Shown here one piece after another: positions 26,562 to 36,419 of a stretch of DNA of 64,000 bases (position 1 is the first letter of the stretch; each line of letters starts with the position of its first letter). The stretch spans positions 18,298 to 82,297 of the forward strand of contig LPNY01000086.1 of NCBI GenBank assembly GCA_001655195.1. The letters are read 5' to 3'. This stretch comes from Arcobacter sp. EP1 (lineage in GTDB: Bacteria; Campylobacterota; Campylobacteria; Campylobacterales; Arcobacteraceae). The position numbers and the translations under genes are program-made. Below the pieces are notes generated by a model, which saw only the letters and a list, made by a program, of their open reading frames with translations, had not been told where the DNA came from and did not search any database.

Positions 26562-28829
26562 ATGTTTTCAAATTTAACAATTAAAATGAAACTATTCGTT
26601 TCTTCAGCGGTTAGTATGGTTGGTTTGATTTTTTTAATCATATTTTTTTATAACAGTTCTACCAAAATTGAAAAGCTTGAATTAGGTAAACAGGTTATTG
26701 AAGCTCTTAAATCTGACATGTTAATGTTAAGGCGAAATGAAAAAGATTTTATTTTGCGAAAAGATTTAAAATATCTCAAAAAATTTAATAAAAATATTGC
26801 AGTACTACGTGCTGATACAAAAAAACTCCAAGAGAACTTATCTCAAAATGATATTTCAATACAACGTGTGAAAGAGTTTGAAGTTATTATTACTGAATAC
26901 CAAAATAAATTTCAACAGTTTGTTACAAAACAAGAATCCATTGGATTAAATGAGAAAGTCGGACTCTATGGAAGTTTACGTGCAAGTGTCCACAAAGTTC
27001 AACAGAGTGCAAAAGCTTCAAATAACTACGAACTTCTTGCCGCAGTTTATGATTTGCGAAAACAAGAAAAAGATTTTATGTTACGACGTAATACAAAATA
27101 TGTGGATAAGTTTAACAGTAAAATTAATAAACTCAGCTCAAAAGAGTATGTGACCGATTCAATTAAAACAAATCTTAAAAACTATAAACGTGATTTTTTA
27201 TCTCTCATAAAAGCAGAAGAGGCGATAGGATTAACCAGTAAGCTTGGACTCCAAGGTGAAATGCGAAAAACGGTTCATAAAACTGAAACACTTTTAAAAA
27301 CATTGGTTAAAGAAGTGGATGTGGTAGTAGATGACAAAGTACATGAGATAGAGGCCTTTATTTTAATAACAGGACTTATTTTACTCGTTGTTACTGTATT
27401 GCTTTCTTATATGACTTCACGGGTTATTGTTTCTAGTATTATGAGTTTTCGAAATGGGCTCTTTAGCTTTTTTGACTATTTAAACCGTAAATCAGATAGC
27501 ATTAAACAGATGGATGAAAAAGGAAAAGATGAAATTGCACAAATGGCAAAAGTTGTCAATGAAAACATCAAGTTAATTGAAAATGATGTAGAACAAGACA
27601 AACGTCTCATTAATAATACTATTGATACTTTAAAAGAGTATGAACAAGGTGATTTTAGCGGAAAAATTAGTGAGAAGTCTTCTAATCCTTCTTTAAATGA
27701 GTTAACAAATATTATTAATAATATGAGTATTAACTTGGAAAAAAATATTGATGATATTTTAGATGTTATGCAAACATATGCCAACTCAAACTATACCACT
27801 AAAATTGACACTGCTGATAAAAAAGCACATTTAGAAAAACTAGCAAGTGGTGTAAATAACCTAGGTGAGAGTATTTCGGCACTACTTAAAAAATCCCTTG
27901 AAATTGGTATTACTTTAGAAAAGTCTTCCGAAACGCTTATTAGTAATGTAGATACACTTAATAACTCTTCAACAACAGCAGCTGCTTCCATTGAAGAAAC
28001 AGCTGCTGCTTTAGAGGAGGTTACAAGTACTATTACAAACAGTGCAAATAGTATTGTTGAACTAAACCAATTTGCAGATGAATTAAATAGTTCTGCAAAA
28101 CGAGGGCAAGAACAAGCGTCAAATACGACAGGAGCTATGGAGGATATCACTGAACAAGTAACCTTAATCAATGAGTCAATTTCAATTATTGATCAAATTG
28201 CATTCCAAACCAATATTTTATCACTCAACGCAGCTGTTGAAGCAGCAACTGCAGGAGAAGCTGGTAAAGGGTTTGCCGTTGTTGCTCAAGAGGTGAGAAA
28301 CCTAGCCACAAGAAGTGCAGATGCTGCTAAAGAGATTAAAGATCTTGTTGAGAATGCAACGAAAAAAGCAGGTGAAGGAAAATCTATTAGTAGTGAGATG
28401 ATAAAAGGATACAGTTCACTGCTTGAAAATATAGAAAATGCAACGAAAAAAATTGATGAAATTGCAAGTTCAAGTAAAGAACAACAAACAGGAATCACAC
28501 AAATTAATGATGCGGTTAATCAGTTAGATCAACAAACACAACAAAATGCTTCAATTGCTGGACGAACCAATGAGATAGCTATTCAGACAGATAGTTTGGC
28601 AAAAGAGATAGTAACTGATAGCCAAAGTAAGGAGTTTATTGGTAAAACTGATGTTCACTTTATTGAATCTAAACAGACTTCAAATGTTAACGAAAATGTA
28701 GAAAAAAGACAAACATCAAAAGAGCCTAAAAAAGTTGTGCCTGAAGTTCAAACAAGTTCACGAAGCATTAATAAATCAACAATAATAACACCTAAAAATG
28801 ATAGTGATGATGAGTGGGAAAGTTTTTAA
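26562..28829 (+). CDS. Methyl-accepting chemotaxis protein with helical bimodular sensor
   Basis: 755 aa. Helix near residues 10-29; the periplasmic domain has two equivalent helical repeats, [14 protein letters not shown] and [14 protein letters not shown], typical of the HBM sensor that binds organic acids or similar ligands in other bacteria. Second helix near 258-280, then HAMP-like and signalling domains nearly identical to the receptor at 19007 ([20 protein letters not shown] tip). The tail is again DDEWESF (EWESF at 751-755). The N-terminal sensors differ while the cytoplasmic halves are close, so the two receptors share a recent signalling-domain ancestor. Confidence 0.92.
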   Translation: MFSNLTIKMKLFVSSAVSMVGLIFLIIFFYNSSTKIEKLELGKQVIEALKSDMLMLRRNEKDFILRKDLKYLKKFNKNIAVLRADTKKLQENLSQNDISIQRVKEFEVIITEYQNKFQQFVTKQESIGLNEKVGLYGSLRASVHKVQQSAKASNNYELLAAVYDLRKQEKDFMLRRNTKYVDKFNSKINKLSSKEYVTDSIKTNLKNYKRDFLSLIKAEEAIGLTSKLGLQGEMRKTVHKTETLLKTLVKEVDVVVDDKVHEIEAFILITGLILLVVTVLLSYMTSRVIVSSIMSFRNGLFSFFDYLNRKSDSIKQMDEKGKDEIAQMAKVVNENIKLIENDVEQDKRLINNTIDTLKEYEQGDFSGKISEKSSNPSLNELTNIINNMSINLEKNIDDILDVMQTYANSNYTTKIDTADKKAHLEKLASGVNNLGESISALLKKSLEIGITLEKSSETLISNVDTLNNSSTTAAASIEETAAALEEVTSTITNSANSIVELNQFADELNSSAKRGQEQASNTTGAMEDITEQVTLINESISIIDQIAFQTNILSLNAAVEAATAGEAGKGFAVVAQEVRNLATRSADAAKEIKDLVENATKKAGEGKSISSEMIKGYSSLLENIENATKKIDEIASSSKEQQTGITQINDAVNQLDQQTQQNASIAGRTNEIAIQTDSLAKEIVTDSQSKEFIGKTDVHFIESKQTSNVNENVEKRQTSKEPKKVVPEVQTSSRSINKSTIITPKNDSDDEWESF

Positions 28830-28855
28830 AGGAACTACTTAACGAGTTCCTTTAA
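28826..28855. terminator. Bidirectional terminator between chemoreceptor and LOG gene
   Basis: TTAAAGGAACT and AGTTCCTTTAA pair over 11 bp around an 8-base loop, between two convergent genes. The A/T-rich flanks can serve both strands. Confidence 0.65.
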
Positions 28856-29470
28856 TTCCTTTTCGATTTTTTTGATATTATCAGTACAAGTGATTAACTC
28901 TAAATCACTTTCATTAATCATATTGTATTTAAAAAGGGATTTTTTCATAAATTTAAGAAGATATTTCCAATACTCTTCTCCTACTAAATAAATTTTAAAC
29001 CCATTCATTTTACCTGTTTGTGTTAAGGTAAGCACCTCAAACATTTCATCTAAAGTACCAAAACCACCTGGAAATACAATACACGCTTTTGAGTATTTGA
29101 CTAACATGTATTTTCGTGAGAAAAAGTAGTTAAAAGTGATATTCTTTGTGGTGTAGGGATTACTACTTTGTTCATGGGGTAATTTAATACTTAATCCTAT
29201 CGATTCAGCATTATCTGCTTTAAAAGCACCCCGATTAGCTGCTTTCATAATACCATCACCACCACCAGTTATCACATTGATTCCATTTTTTGATAATTTA
29301 TATGCAAGCTTTTGTGCTAGTATGGCATAGTCATCACTTTGGGGTGTTCGAGCACTTCCAAAGATAGTAACTGATGAAGAGAGTCTGCTTAGTAGAGCTT
29401 TACCTTCATTAAAATCATCTGCAATTCTTTTTTTGTAAATAATATCTGCTTTCTTTTTTGATTGTGTCAT
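28835..29470 (-). CDS. LOG family protein (nucleoside 5'-monophosphate phosphoribohydrolase-like)
   Basis: 211 aa from the ATG at 29470, which has GGAG six bases upstream; an ATG ten codons earlier lacks a ribosome site. Rossmann-type fold with the family motifs GGGDGIMKAANRGA near residue 70-83 and PGGFGTLDEMFE near 141-152 (PGGxGTxxE). Enzymes of this family cleave the base from AMP or cytokinin ribotides; in bacteria they probably recycle nucleotides. The longer N-terminus places it in the larger TIGR00725/00730-like group. Confidence 0.85.
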   Translation of the reverse strand: MTQSKKKADIIYKKRIADDFNEGKALLSRLSSSVTIFGSARTPQSDDYAILAQKLAYKLSKNGINVITGGGDGIMKAANRGAFKADNAESIGLSIKLPHEQSSNPYTTKNITFNYFFSRKYMLVKYSKACIVFPGGFGTLDEMFEVLTLTQTGKMNGFKIYLVGEEYWKYLLKFMKKSLFKYNMINESDLELITCTDNIKKIEKELKELVK

Positions 29471-29642
29471 GATGTACTCCTTAAAAATTATTGTATGCAT
29501 GCTTGTTACATCATCACACCTATTATAGACCCACTAATCTTAGGAAATCTAAGGCTATTAAGATTAGTTTTTGATTTTAAAATTAAAAACTCACTTTAAT
29601 CTCACCATAATTTGTTACACTAAATAAAAAAATGGAGTCTTT

Positions 29643-31163
29643 TTGTTTAGTGAAAAAAATATCTCAAAGTTGATTATTCTCACTCCCATTGCAACAGTTA
29701 TTCTAATCGCTTTTTTTGTTATTTACTTTTTTGTAAAAAATCAGTACGACTACTTTGAAGAGGAGAGTGTTCGTGTTGAAAAAGAGTATTTAGTCAAGCA
29801 ACGTAATATTCTAAAAAAAGAGATTGATTATGTTATTAACTATATAGAACACCATGTAAAACGTAACAGTAAATTAACCCAAGAAGAGTTAAAAAAAGAG
29901 TTGTTAAACTATATTGAATCCATTCGTTATGAAAAGCATGGTTATATTTGGATTCATGATACGAACTATTATTTACGAGCTCACCCTTTTAGGCAAGATA
30001 GAATTGGCTCATTGGATATCAATCTAGAAGATGCAATGGGAACTAAAATCACTAAACAGTTTATTGATGAAACCTTGAAAAATCCCAATGGTATTTTTAT
30101 TGAGTACTATTGGCAAAAACCGCAAGATGTGCATTTTTCTAAAAAACTAGGCTTTTTTAAACTCTATGGGAAATACAATTGGGTTATTGGTGCAGGGCTT
30201 TATGTGGATGATATTGAAAAATCAATTTTTGAAAACAAACAGCTATTAGAAAAACGCATTGACAAGTATATTCGACTGGTAGTTTTAATTTCATTGTTGG
30301 TTATTTTGATTATTGGCGTTATCTCATTTCTCATTTCAAATAAAATCAACAGAGCTTTTTCTGAGTATAAAAAAAGTGTTCAAAAAAAAGAGGATTTACT
30401 ACAAGATTTAAATAAAAATCTTGAAAATAAAGTGCAAACAGCGTTAAGTGAAGCAAAGAAAAAAGATAGAGCAATGTTACATCAATCACGTTTAGCACGT
30501 ATGGGAGCAATGCTGAGTATGATTGCTCATCAGTGGCGCCAACCTTTAAGTGAAGTCTCAGCAATTGTTATGGAGTTAGAAACGGCTCATAAATTTAATA
30601 AGCTCGATGATAAGTTACTTAAAGAGAGTGTTTTTGAATCCAATCGGCTCATACAATTTATGTCGCATACTATAGATGATTTTAGAAACTTTTTCAAACC
30701 TGATAAGAAAAAGGTGTATTTTTATATTGATGATGCTTGTAATGAAGCTATTAGTTTAGTGGGTGCATCTATTAAAAGTTATAACATTACTTTAGAAAAG
30801 CAAGTGAAATGTAATTGCATGGTAAATGGTTATGAAAGAGAGTTTGCACAAGTGATGTTAAATTTAATCTCCAATGCTAAAGATGTATTAAATCAGCGGG
30901 AAATTAAAAACCCTCATATTAAAGTTGTTGCAGATTTTGTGGATGGTGAAGCAATTATTACTGTAGAAGATAACGCTGGTGGTATTAAAGAAGAGCATCT
31001 TGAGTTAATCTTTGAACCCTATTTTACCACCAAAGAGAGTTCAAAAGGAACAGGGCTTGGATTATATATGTCTAAAATGATTATTGAAAAGAATATGAAT
31101 GGTGAACTTAGCGTTGAAAACAGTGATAAAGGTGCTTTATTTAAAGTGCAAATAAAGGTGTAA
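29643..31163 (+). CDS. Cache sensor histidine kinase beside the TRAP/5-oxoprolinase module
   Basis: 506 aa, TTG start with GGAG seven bases upstream. Helix near residues 10-29, a single-Cache periplasmic domain (GYIWIHDTNYYLRAHPF, and YNWVIGAGLYVDD), second helix near 210-230, coiled coil, then H-box MIAHQWRQPLSE with His296, N box NLISNAKDVL, DNAGGI, FEPYFTT and GTGLGLYMS. Two bases before its response regulator. By position it should sense a carboxylate, possibly 5-oxoproline, and control the TRAP operon that follows; this is inference. Confidence 0.9.
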   Translation: MFSEKNISKLIILTPIATVILIAFFVIYFFVKNQYDYFEEESVRVEKEYLVKQRNILKKEIDYVINYIEHHVKRNSKLTQEELKKELLNYIESIRYEKHGYIWIHDTNYYLRAHPFRQDRIGSLDINLEDAMGTKITKQFIDETLKNPNGIFIEYYWQKPQDVHFSKKLGFFKLYGKYNWVIGAGLYVDDIEKSIFENKQLLEKRIDKYIRLVVLISLLVILIIGVISFLISNKINRAFSEYKKSVQKKEDLLQDLNKNLENKVQTALSEAKKKDRAMLHQSRLARMGAMLSMIAHQWRQPLSEVSAIVMELETAHKFNKLDDKLLKESVFESNRLIQFMSHTIDDFRNFFKPDKKKVYFYIDDACNEAISLVGASIKSYNITLEKQVKCNCMVNGYEREFAQVMLNLISNAKDVLNQREIKNPHIKVVADFVDGEAIITVEDNAGGIKEEHLELIFEPYFTTKESSKGTGLGLYMSKMIIEKNMNGELSVENSDKGALFKVQIKV

Positions 31164-31165
31164 GA

Positions 31166-31852
31166 ATGGATGAAAATCTATTAAAACAACTAAAGTCTTA
31201 TCGAATACTTTGTGTGGAAGATGAAGATGGGATTCGAAAACGATTGGTTAGTACGTTAAAGTACTATTTTGATGATGTTTTAGAAGCCAGTAATGCTGAT
31301 GATGGATATGACTTATATGTAGAGTATTCACCTGATATTATTTTAAGCGATATTGAGATGCCTCAGCGAAATGGTATTGAAATGGTCAGTAAAATCAGAG
31401 AAAAGGATTTATCAACTATCATTATTATGGTAACAGCATATTCTAATGAAGAGTATCTTTTGGATTTAATTAACTTACATATTAATCACTACATATTAAA
31501 ACCCGTTCACTCAGAAAACTTGCTTAATGGAATTATTGAAGGCTTTGGAGATAGATTAACTACCCATTTAGTTTTTACAAAAGAGCTCTATTTTAATATG
31601 GAACAAAGAGAGTTACTTTTTAATGACGAGGTGGTTGTTTTACGAAAACGTGACAAAGAGTTTTTGCAACTGCTGTATGAAAATAAAAGTAGGGTGACAA
31701 CATATGAACAAATTGAAGAAAGGATTTGGAAAGACCGTAGTATGAGTATGAGTGCACTAAAAACATTCATTAAAGAGTTACGTCAAAAACTCCCTTTAGA
31801 TATTATTCAAAATGTCTCACAAATTGGATATAAACTTCAAAACCTAGAATAA
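31166..31852 (+). CDS. OmpR-type response regulator
   Basis: 228 aa. Receiver domain with acidic pocket VEDED at 17-21, phospho-acceptor Asp62 in ILSDIEMP, Thr/Ser switch VTAYS and Lys in ILKPV. A C-terminal winged helix from about 140 (ELLFNDEVVVLRKRDKEFLQLL to VSQIGYKL) is of the Trans_reg_C type. Cotranscribed with the kinase at 29643 and 62 bases before dctP. Confidence 0.92.
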   Translation: MDENLLKQLKSYRILCVEDEDGIRKRLVSTLKYYFDDVLEASNADDGYDLYVEYSPDIILSDIEMPQRNGIEMVSKIREKDLSTIIIMVTAYSNEEYLLDLINLHINHYILKPVHSENLLNGIIEGFGDRLTTHLVFTKELYFNMEQRELLFNDEVVVLRKRDKEFLQLLYENKSRVTTYEQIEERIWKDRSMSMSALKTFIKELRQKLPLDIIQNVSQIGYKLQNLE

Positions 31853-31913
31853 AACTCACCGTTTACCTACTTTGAGTCGTTACTATTTCTTATTAAAAAA
31901 TAAGGAGTATAGA

Positions 31914-32870
31914 ATGTTAAAGAAAGGTTTATTGGTTGTCTCAATGGCAACAGCACTCTTTGCTGGAAATGTAAAGATGGATCTAAATGCAAAATATGGA
32001 GCAAATAACTTTCACACTAAGGGAGCTCAAAAGTTTGCAAGTTTAGTTAAAGATTATACTAATGGAAGTGTAAATATTACGGTTCATGCGGGTTCTTCAC
32101 TAATTAAAGGAAACCCTTTAAAAGCAGTAAAAGATGGAACAGTTGCAATGACAGATATGTTTATTCCTTTTACTTCTGGTGGCGGTAAAGTTTTTGGAAT
32201 TTCTGCTTTACCATTTATTGCACAATCTTATGATGATGCTTTTAAACTCTATCAAATTTCAAAACCAGCTTATGAAAAAACTGCCAAAAAATGGAACCAG
32301 AAACTACTTTATAGTGTAACATGGCCTCCTTCTGGATTTTATTCAAATAAAACGATGACTTCTATTTCTGATTTTAAGGGTGCAAAAACAAGAACCTATG
32401 ATAAAAACTCTGCTGCGTTTGTCAACCAAGCAGGTGGAAATGCTGTTGCTTTACCTTGGGGTGAAGTTTACTCTTCTTTACGAACAGGAATGGTTGATTC
32501 AGTTGTAACTTCATCAGCCTCAGGAAAAGATGGGAAGTTCTGGGAAGTTTTAGGAAACTTTACAAAAATTAATTACGCCTATCCTCTTCAATCAGTTACA
32601 ATCAATTTAGATTATTGGAATAGTTTAAATAAAACGCAAAAACAAGCGATGTTAAAAGCAGCTGCTGAAATTGAAAAAACTCAATGGCAAGCTTCAAAAG
32701 AAGAGAACAAAGTTGCTCTTGAAGTATTGGCTAAAAATGGTATGAAAATCAATGAAGCAAGTCCTGAACTAAAAGCCGAACTTGACAAAATTGCAAATGA
32801 TTTATTAACCAAATATTTAGATGGTGCTAACTCTCAAATCAAACAGATTTTTAAAGAGTACCGAAAGTAA
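31914..32870 (+). CDS. dctP: TRAP transporter solute-binding protein DctP
   Basis: 318 aa periplasmic binding protein. Start chosen at the ATG at 31914 with AAGGAG upstream; signal peptide MLKKGLLVVSMATALFAG. Family features include GAQKFASLVKDYTNGSVNITV and the conserved Arg-containing FKGAKTRTY near residue 155 that grips the ligand carboxylate. Position before PxpABC suggests 5-oxoproline (pyroglutamate) as substrate; TRAP proteins binding pyroglutamate are known in Bordetella. Confidence 0.9.
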   Translation: MLKKGLLVVSMATALFAGNVKMDLNAKYGANNFHTKGAQKFASLVKDYTNGSVNITVHAGSSLIKGNPLKAVKDGTVAMTDMFIPFTSGGGKVFGISALPFIAQSYDDAFKLYQISKPAYEKTAKKWNQKLLYSVTWPPSGFYSNKTMTSISDFKGAKTRTYDKNSAAFVNQAGGNAVALPWGEVYSSLRTGMVDSVVTSSASGKDGKFWEVLGNFTKINYAYPLQSVTINLDYWNSLNKTQKQAMLKAAAEIEKTQWQASKEENKVALEVLAKNGMKINEASPELKAELDKIANDLLTKYLDGANSQIKQIFKEYRK

Positions 32871-32875
32871 TCGTG

Positions 32876-33358
32876 ATGAATACGTTAACAAATTTTATAG
32901 ATAGGCTCTGCAAAGGCGGAGCTTATTTAGCGGGGTTACTATTAGCTAGTTTAGTTATCTTAATATTAACAGAGATTTTTCTACGGTACTTTTTTGATAT
33001 CTCTACAATGATTGCAGATGAGTATAGTGGCTACTTGTATTTAGCTTCAATTTTCTTAGGTCTGGCATACACTTTTGCAGGTGATGGTCACATACGAATC
33101 AATATTGTTACATCACGTTTAAGCAAAAGTGTCAATGGTTTTATTGATACTGTTGCCGCTATTATTACTTTAGCTGTTTTGTCTTTTGTATTGTATCGCA
33201 CTATTTTATTTACCTATGATGCATATGAGCTTGAAATGCTTTCAGAAGCAGTCTCTGAAACACCTCTGTATTTAACTCAAATAGTTATGCCTATTGGAAC
33301 ATCTTTATTTATTTTAGCAGTTATTGCATTTATTATTAAAAGGCTTAAAAATGATTAG
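32876..33358 (+). CDS. dctQ: TRAP transporter small membrane subunit DctQ
   Basis: 160 aa with four membrane helices: about residues 17-37, 48-66, 88-108 and 130-150. The segment TEIFLRYFFD is a family marker. Start at ATG 32876 (a GTG one codon upstream is possible). Overlaps dctM by 8 bases. Confidence 0.9.
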   Translation: MNTLTNFIDRLCKGGAYLAGLLLASLVILILTEIFLRYFFDISTMIADEYSGYLYLASIFLGLAYTFAGDGHIRINIVTSRLSKSVNGFIDTVAAIITLAVLSFVLYRTILFTYDAYELEMLSEAVSETPLYLTQIVMPIGTSLFILAVIAFIIKRLKND

Positions 33359-34685
33359 TGATCCACTTATATTATCAGTTATTATCATAGTAATTATGTT
33401 TGCATTTTTACTCTCTTCAATTTGGATTGGTGTTTCATTAATGCTTACAGGTATTGTTGGTATGCTTCTTTTTGATCATAATTTGCCACCCGTTATTAGT
33501 GTTTATGACAAAATAGGTGATTTGTTGGCATCTTCATTATATGATGCGCTGAACTCGTGGTCACTTGCTGCATTACCTATGTTTATTTTGATGGGAGAAA
33601 TTTTATATAAGTCCTCTATTTCAACACGTCTTTTAAATGGATTAAAACCATGGTTGAGTTATATTCCTGGAGGATTACTGCATGTTAATGTAGCAGCATG
33701 TTCACTTTTTGCCGCAGTTTCAGGTTCCAGTGCTGCTACAACAGCAACGGTGGGAAAAATTACTCTTGATGAACTTAAAAAAAGAGGTTATTCAAAATCA
33801 ATTGCTATGGGTTCACTAGCAGGTGCAGGAACCTTAGGGTTTTTAATTCCGCCTTCATTGATTATGATTATTTATGGTGTTTTAGCAGATACCTCTATTG
33901 GTAAACTCTTTATTGCAGGAATTATTCCTGGATTATTACTAGCAACTCTTTATTCTATTTATATTATGGTGGTTGCAAAAATTGATAAAAGCGTTGAGCC
34001 TGAAATCAAAGAGACCTTCTCTTTTAAACAAAAAATAGATTCATTAAAAGACTTAATCCCTGTTTTTTCTTTGATTACCTTGATTTTAGGTTCAATTTAT
34101 GGAGGATTAGCTACACCAACTGAGGCCGCAGCTTTAGGCGTTTTAGGAGCAATTATTTTAGCTCTTTATTTTAAAAGTTTTTCTTGGGATATTTTTAAAA
34201 CAGCACTTTTAAACTCTGTAAAAACTTCGACTATGATTAGTTTTATTATTGCTGGTGCAGTTTTCTTGTCGCAGGTTATTGGATTTTTGGGAATTGCTCG
34301 CGCTATGAGTGAGTTTATTACTGGACTTGGGTTATCTCCATTAATGTTGATTTTACTCATTGGAGTGATGTATATTATTTTAGGAATGATACTGGAAGCA
34401 ATCTCTATTGTTGTAATGACGCTTCCTATTGTATTGCCTATTGTTGTTCTTGCTGGGTTTGATCCTTTATGGTTTGGAGTCTTTTTAGTCTTTATGGTTG
34501 AGATGGCACAAATTACGCCACCAGTTGGTTTTTCATTATTTGTGATACAAAGTATCTCCAATGAAAAGATTGAGACAATTTTAAAAGCAACCTTCCCATT
34601 TTTTATTATGATGATTATAACGGTTATGGCAATTACTTTTTACCCAGAAATTGTTCACTATCTTCCTAATCAAATGATTAAATAA
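33351..34685 (+). CDS. dctM: TRAP transporter large permease DctM
   Basis: 444 aa, about twelve membrane helices. ATG at 33351 with AAGG upstream is preferred over an ATG nine codons earlier inside dctQ. Family motifs: LPMFILMGEILYKS, CSLFAAVSGSSAATTATVGK, GAGTLGFLIPPSLIMIIYG, and the C-terminal EMAQITPPVGFSLFVIQ. Forms the sodium-coupled transport channel with DctQ. Confidence 0.93.
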   Translation: MISDPLILSVIIIVIMFAFLLSSIWIGVSLMLTGIVGMLLFDHNLPPVISVYDKIGDLLASSLYDALNSWSLAALPMFILMGEILYKSSISTRLLNGLKPWLSYIPGGLLHVNVAACSLFAAVSGSSAATTATVGKITLDELKKRGYSKSIAMGSLAGAGTLGFLIPPSLIMIIYGVLADTSIGKLFIAGIIPGLLLATLYSIYIMVVAKIDKSVEPEIKETFSFKQKIDSLKDLIPVFSLITLILGSIYGGLATPTEAAALGVLGAIILALYFKSFSWDIFKTALLNSVKTSTMISFIIAGAVFLSQVIGFLGIARAMSEFITGLGLSPLMLILLIGVMYIILGMILEAISIVVMTLPIVLPIVVLAGFDPLWFGVFLVFMVEMAQITPPVGFSLFVIQSISNEKIETILKATFPFFIMMIITVMAITFYPEIVHYLPNQMIK

Positions 34686-34690
34686 TTTTA

Positions 34691-34722
34691 GGAAAGAAGT
34701 GTGAATTAACTCACTTCTTTCC
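34691..34722 (+). terminator. Hairpin after dctM, probable partial terminator
   Basis: GGAAAGAAGTG and CACTTCTTTCC form a perfect 11-bp stem with a 10-base loop, 6 bases after the dctM stop. No T run follows, so read-through into the pxp genes is possible. Confidence 0.5.
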
Positions 34723-34772
34723 CACTTCAAGTAGTTAGAATTCTATTATTAAATATCAAAAATGGAAAGTCT

Positions 34773-34973
34773 ATGTTAGAACTATTTTTTATAATGATTT
34801 GTATATTAATTTATGTTTACTCTTTTTTATATCGAAATATTGCGCTGTTATTGAGTCTTGCAACCATTCTTGGAGCCTGTTTTGTTGATGTGAATCTCTA
34901 TTTCGTTATAGGTATTGTCTCAATTTTAACAATTATTCGTATGAATAAACATGGTATTAAAGATGAATTTTGA
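34773..34973 (+). CDS. Small two-helix membrane protein
   Basis: 66 aa with hydrophobic helices near residues 2-20 and 25-55 (a possible hairpin) and a short charged tail NKHGIKDEF. Lies between dctM and pxpA on the same strand. Small membrane proteins of unknown role often occur in TRAP or Pxp operons; no family can be named. Confidence 0.65.
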   Translation: MLELFFIMICILIYVYSFLYRNIALLLSLATILGACFVDVNLYFVIGIVSILTIIRMNKHGIKDEF

Positions 34974-35001
34974 ACTAATAAGTTAAAATAAAGGAATATA
35001 A

Positions 35002-35751
35002 ATGGAAGGTGAGAAGATGAATATTAGACTTAATTGTGATATGGGTGAAAGTTTTGGTATCTGGAAAAGTGGAAATGATGAAGCCCTTATGCCATATATT
35101 CAAATGGCAAATTTGGCATGTGGTTTTCATGCTAGTGATCCTTTTTCAATGGCAAAGTCTGTCAAACTTGCAACTTCATATAATGCTGAAATAGGAGCCC
35201 ACCCTTCTTATCCCGATTTAGTTGGTTTTGGTCGAAGAAGTATGGTTTGCTCTCTTGAAGAGATTAAGTCCATTGTGATTTATCAAATGGGTGCATTGGA
35301 TGGAATGTGTAAAGTATTTGGTACAAAAATTACTTATGTAAAACCTCATGGGGCACTCTATAACGATATGATGAAAGATGAAAATATTTTTAAAGCCGTT
35401 GTAAGTGCTGTAGGTGCTTATGATGCCAATATTAAATTGATGGTTCTATCAAGCACTAAAAATGAAGAGTATGCCAATATGGCTCTATCATATGGAGTGA
35501 GTTTACTTTATGAAGTATTTGCAGACAGAAACTATAATGATGATGGTTCTTTAGTAGCTCGTATGAAAGAGGATGCTGTTATAAAAGATGATTTAGATGT
35601 ATTAGAACGAATTAGAGTACTCAAAGAGAATGGATTTATTTATAGTAAAAATGGTAAACGTCTTTTTCTCAAAGCAAATACAATTTGCGTGCACTCAGAT
35701 AGTGAAAATGCTTTAGAATTTGTTAAAAGTATACGAAAAAGTTTGGATTAA
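35002..35751 (+). CDS. pxpA: 5-oxoprolinase subunit A (LamB/YcsF)
   Basis: 249 aa; with PxpB and PxpC it hydrolyses 5-oxoproline to glutamate using ATP. Motifs: RLNCDMGESFG at the N-terminus, ACGFHASDP, GAHPSYPDLVGFGRR and YVKPHGALYN. Two starts are possible: ATG 35002 (AAGGAAT upstream) or ATG 35017 (GGTGAG upstream); the latter gives the usual family length. Overlaps pxpB by one base. Confidence 0.93.
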   Translation: MEGEKMNIRLNCDMGESFGIWKSGNDEALMPYIQMANLACGFHASDPFSMAKSVKLATSYNAEIGAHPSYPDLVGFGRRSMVCSLEEIKSIVIYQMGALDGMCKVFGTKITYVKPHGALYNDMMKDENIFKAVVSAVGAYDANIKLMVLSSTKNEEYANMALSYGVSLLYEVFADRNYNDDGSLVARMKEDAVIKDDLDVLERIRVLKENGFIYSKNGKRLFLKANTICVHSDSENALEFVKSIRKSLD

Positions 35752-36419
35752 TGCAGTTTAAAATTGCTTCCGTTGACGCTTTCATTATAAACTTTTCAAA
35801 AGAGATTAGTTTAGAGACTTCCCATAAAGTCAAGTTTTATTTTGAAGAAGTAAAACAACTAAAAGGAATCGTTGATTTGGTTCCTTCTTACACAACACTC
35901 CTTATTACCTTTGATATTTTTGAAACTTCCTTTGATGATTTAAAAGCAGCAATTTTAAAAATCGTTTATGAAAATAGTAGTGCCATTTTAAATAATAAAC
36001 GCATTATTGTTCCTGTTTTTTATGATTTAGAAGTAGGCTATGATTTAGAACGAATTGCCAACTATCATAATATCTCAATTAAAGAGGTTATCTCTTATCA
36101 CACCTCTTTAGAGTACAACGTTTTTGCTATTGGTTTTGCTCCTGGATTTGCTTATTTGGGTGAAGTTTCTGAAAATATTGCAATGGCACGATTATCAAGT
36201 CCTCGAAAATTAGTACCAAAAGGTTCCGTTGCCATTGCAGATAAACAAACAGCAATCTATCCAGAAGATAGCCCTGGTGGTTGGAATATTATTGGAAGAA
36301 CTCCTTTTAAAATGTTTGATAAAAAGTTAGAAAGTTTATCTCCTGTAAGTATGGGAGATACTATCATTTTTAAATCCGTAGGAAAACAAGAGTTCTTGGA
36401 TTTAGGAGGGGTAATTTAA
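35751..36419 (+). CDS. pxpB: 5-oxoprolinase subunit B
   Basis: 222 aa, cyclophilin-like carboxylase fold. AIGFAPGFAYLGEV near residue 124-137, RKLVPKGSVAIADKQTAIYP and SPGGWNIIGRTP are diagnostic. One-base overlaps (TAATG) on both sides couple it to pxpA and pxpC. Confidence 0.95.
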   Translation: MQFKIASVDAFIINFSKEISLETSHKVKFYFEEVKQLKGIVDLVPSYTTLLITFDIFETSFDDLKAAILKIVYENSSAILNNKRIIVPVFYDLEVGYDLERIANYHNISIKEVISYHTSLEYNVFAIGFAPGFAYLGEVSENIAMARLSSPRKLVPKGSVAIADKQTAIYPEDSPGGWNIIGRTPFKMFDKKLESLSPVSMGDTIIFKSVGKQEFLDLGGVI

